Source: HGM04593 sp045588345 (GTDB lineage Bacteria; Bacteroidota; Bacteroidia; Bacteroidales; Bacteroidaceae). From it: a stretch of DNA of 25,174 nucleotides. Under the pieces are notes generated by a model. The model had not been told where the DNA came from. It worked only from the letters and a program-made list of their open reading frames with translations, and did not search any database. The position numbers and the translations under genes are program-made. This document shows, piece by piece, positions 23,556 through 25,174 of the stretch (positions are counted from its first letter, which is position 1; every line of letters starts with the position of its first letter). The stretch spans positions 1-25,174 of the forward strand of contig JAZNDZ010000076.1 of NCBI GenBank assembly GCA_045588345.1. Reading direction: 5' to 3'.

Positions 23556-24173
23556 ATGCCAGGATTATTAGGAAAAAAAATCGGAATGATGTCCGTTTTC
23601 AGTGCCGATGGTAAGAATGTTCCATGCACTGTTATCGAAGCAGGTCCTTGCGCAGTTACACAGGTGAAGACAATTGAGAAGGACGGTTATGAGGCTGTTC
23701 AGCTCGGTTTCCAGGATCAGAAAGAGAGCCGCGTAAACGCTCCTCTTGCTGGCCACTTCAAGAAGGCTGGTGTAACTCCCAAGCGCCACTTGGCCGAGTT
23801 CAAGGGTTATGAGACAGAGCTCAACTTGGGCGATGTACTCACAGTGGATCTTTTTGCAGATACTTCTTACGTTAGCGTAACAGGTACTTCAAAGGGTAAA
23901 GGTTTCCAGGGTGTCGTTAAAAGACACAATTTTGGTGGTGTAGGTCAGGCTACTCACGGTCAGCACAACCGCGCCCGCAAGCCGGGTTCAATCGGTGCTT
24001 GTTCTTATCCCGCTAAGGTCTTCAAGGGCCTCCGCATGGGTGGACAGATGGGTAACGCACGTGTTACTACACACAATCTTCAAGTGTTAAAGGTTATTCC
24101 TGAGCACAACCTGTTGGTTATCAAGGGTTCGGTTCCAGGTTACAATGGTTCAATCGTAATAATTGAAAAGTAA
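23556..24173 (+). CDS. rplC: 50S ribosomal protein L3
   Basis: Binds near the 3' end of 23S rRNA and has a long loop to the peptidyl-transferase centre. 205 residues; LLGKKIGMMSVFSADGK start, TGTSKGKGFQGVVKRHNFGG and the HGQHNRARKPGSIGACSYPA loop (the PTC-facing region). The TAA stop shares its last base with the rplD ATG (TAATG), so translation is coupled. Confidence 0.98.
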   Translation: MPGLLGKKIGMMSVFSADGKNVPCTVIEAGPCAVTQVKTIEKDGYEAVQLGFQDQKESRVNAPLAGHFKKAGVTPKRHLAEFKGYETELNLGDVLTVDLFADTSYVSVTGTSKGKGFQGVVKRHNFGGVGQATHGQHNRARKPGSIGACSYPAKVFKGLRMGGQMGNARVTTHNLQVLKVIPEHNLLVIKGSVPGYNGSIVIIEK

Positions 24174-24814
24174 TGGAAGTCAACGTATTAAATATTAAGG
24201 GTGAAAACACCGGAAGAAAGGTTACGTTAGACGAATCTATCTTCGGCATCGAGCCAAACGAGCATGTAGTATATATGGCTGTACGCCAGTACCTTGCTGC
24301 TCAGCGTCAGGGAACACACAAGTCAAAGGAGAGAAGTGAAATGTCTGGTTCAACACGTAAGCTCGGCCGTCAGAAAGGTGGTGGCGGTGCACGTCGTGGT
24401 GATATCAACTCACCTCTGTTGGTAGGTGGTGCCAGAGTTTTCGGTCCTACTCCACGTGACTATAGTTTCAAATTGAACAAGAAGGTTAAGCAGCTTGCAC
24501 GCAAGTCTGCTCTTGCACAGAAGGCTATCGACAATGCCATTGTTGTAGTTGAGGACTTCAACTTTGAGGCTCCTAGCACTAAGGCTTTCGTTGAGGTGTT
24601 AAATAATCTTAAAGTTTCTGAAAGAAAACAACTCTTCGTTTTGCCATCTAGCAATAAAGCAGTATATTTGTCAGCCAGAAATTTGAAGGGAACTCAAATG
24701 GCTATTGCTTCGGACATTAATACCTATGGTATAATGAATGCCGAGGTTTTGGTTGTGACTGAAAGTTCACTCGAGATTATCAATAATACACTAACTAATA
24801 CTAAGGAGGCTTGA
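24173..24814 (+). CDS. rplD: 50S ribosomal protein L4
   Basis: 213 residues, lining the exit tunnel. The extended loop is STRKLGRQKGGGGARRGD (about 60-77) and GGARVFGPTPRDYSF follows. In E. coli L4 also represses its own operon by binding the S10 leader; whether the 23146-23181 hairpin serves that role here is unproven. The end of the gene contains the AAGGAGG ribosome-binding site of rplW, and the two genes are adjacent with the stop TGA 2 nt before rplW. Confidence 0.98.
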   Translation: MEVNVLNIKGENTGRKVTLDESIFGIEPNEHVVYMAVRQYLAAQRQGTHKSKERSEMSGSTRKLGRQKGGGGARRGDINSPLLVGGARVFGPTPRDYSFKLNKKVKQLARKSALAQKAIDNAIVVVEDFNFEAPSTKAFVEVLNNLKVSERKQLFVLPSSNKAVYLSARNLKGTQMAIASDINTYGIMNAEVLVVTESSLEIINNTLTNTKEA

Positions 24815-24816
24815 AA

Positions 24817-25107
24817 ATGGGAGTATTGATTAAACCTATTGTCACTGAGAAGATGACAAACATCACTGACAAGTTCAACCGCTTTGGTTTTATTGTACGC
24901 CCCGAGGCTAACAAGTTGGTGATTAAGAAAGAGATTGAAGCGTTGTACAATGTAACAGTAGTAGACATTAATACAATGAACTACTCAGGCAAGAACAAGA
25001 GCCGTTACACAAAGGCAGGCTTTGTGAAAGGCCGTACAAACGCTGTAAAGAAGGCTATCGTCACATTGAAGGAGGGCGATACTATTGATTTTTATAGTAA
25101 CATTTAA
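24817..25107 (+). CDS. rplW: 50S ribosomal protein L23
   Basis: 96 residues from the ATG at 24817 (MGVLIKPIVTEKM); a TTG at 24811 is in frame but only adds two residues. AAGGAGG (24803-24809) is 7 nt before this ATG, a strong Shine-Dalgarno that is rare in Bacteroidetes and decides the start. Located beside the tunnel exit, it is the docking site for trigger factor and SRP. The tail GDTIDFYSNI ends the chain, 5 nt before rplB. Confidence 0.97.
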   Translation: MGVLIKPIVTEKMTNITDKFNRFGFIVRPEANKLVIKKEIEALYNVTVVDINTMNYSGKNKSRYTKAGFVKGRTNAVKKAIVTLKEGDTIDFYSNI

Positions 25108-25112
25108 TAAAG

Positions 25113-25174
25113 ATGGCAGTACGTAAATTTAAGCCTACAACACCGGGCCAGAGACATAAGATTATTGGTACCTT
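25113..25174 (+). CDS. rplB: 50S ribosomal protein L2, first 20 codons only
   Basis: The ATG at 25113 begins MAVRKFKPTTPGQRHKIIGT, the N-terminus of L2, cut off by the window end. This is the expected next gene in the S10 operon (L3-L4-L23-L2). Confidence 0.95.
   Translation, partial: MAVRKFKPTTPGQRHKIIGT

Noticed and set aside
1..25174. CRISPR arrays, insertion sequences, integrases or other mobile elements
   Set aside because: No transposase or integrase motif, no regularly spaced repeats; the only direct repeat is the 20-mer pair near ribH.

Overview
The window looks like ordinary chromosome from a Bacteroidales bacterium (Bacteroides/Prevotella-like). The evidence is: a two-subunit methylmalonyl-CoA mutase, promoters of the Bacteroidetes TTTG/TAnnTTTG type, the Bacteroidales-restricted families DUF3256 and DUF4831, a recF-DUF721 pair, and a str operon that runs from fusA straight into the S10 operon with no tuf gene between. 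I see no mobile element, CRISPR array, tRNA or rRNA, and no obvious foreign island. Almost every base is coding.

Layout. (1) 1-165 is non-coding and carries a 10-bp inverted repeat. (2) 166-4171, minus strand: mutA-mutB, both subunits of the B12-dependent mutase, behind a near-perfect promoter at 4222-4252. (3) 4312-5974, minus strand: a TPR membrane protein, ribH (lumazine synthase) and a small unknown protein; a terminator-like hairpin sits between the TPR gene and ribH. (4) 6222-7621, plus strand: recF and a DciA/DUF721 gene overlapping by 4 nt. (5) 7699-12501, plus strand: a nucleoside-type MFS permease, a BFN/DUF151 protein with a UVR tail, rsmE, truA, an EamA transporter and a secreted DUF3256 protein, with successive overlaps that imply translational coupling. 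(6) 12491-16929, minus strand: DUF4831 lipid/secreted protein, ffh, folD and a CapA-like phosphoesterase, tightly packed. (7) 17177-19616, plus strand: hpt, adk and obg, with terminators after adk and after obg. (8) 19974-25174, plus strand: rpsL, rpsG, fusA, rpsJ, rplC, rplD, rplW and the first 20 codons of rplB.

How the genes work together. Most encode core functions: translation (S12, S7, EF-G, S10, L3, L4, L23, L2), ribosome/tRNA maturation (RsmE, TruA, Obg), protein targeting (Ffh), replication/repair (RecF, DciA), nucleotide metabolism (Hpt, Adk, nucleoside permease), and cofactor or one-carbon metabolism (RibH, FolD). MutAB links succinyl-CoA to methylmalonyl-CoA, the route these anaerobes use for propionate. 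The less understood parts are the three uncharacterised proteins (DUF3256, DUF4831 and the 103-residue protein after ribH), a cysteine cluster in MutA, and several structured RNA candidates: in the 193-nt rpsL-rpsG gap, in the fusA-rpsJ gap and just upstream of ribH. No single stretch looks like a novel multi-gene system; the structured intergenic RNAs are the best leads.
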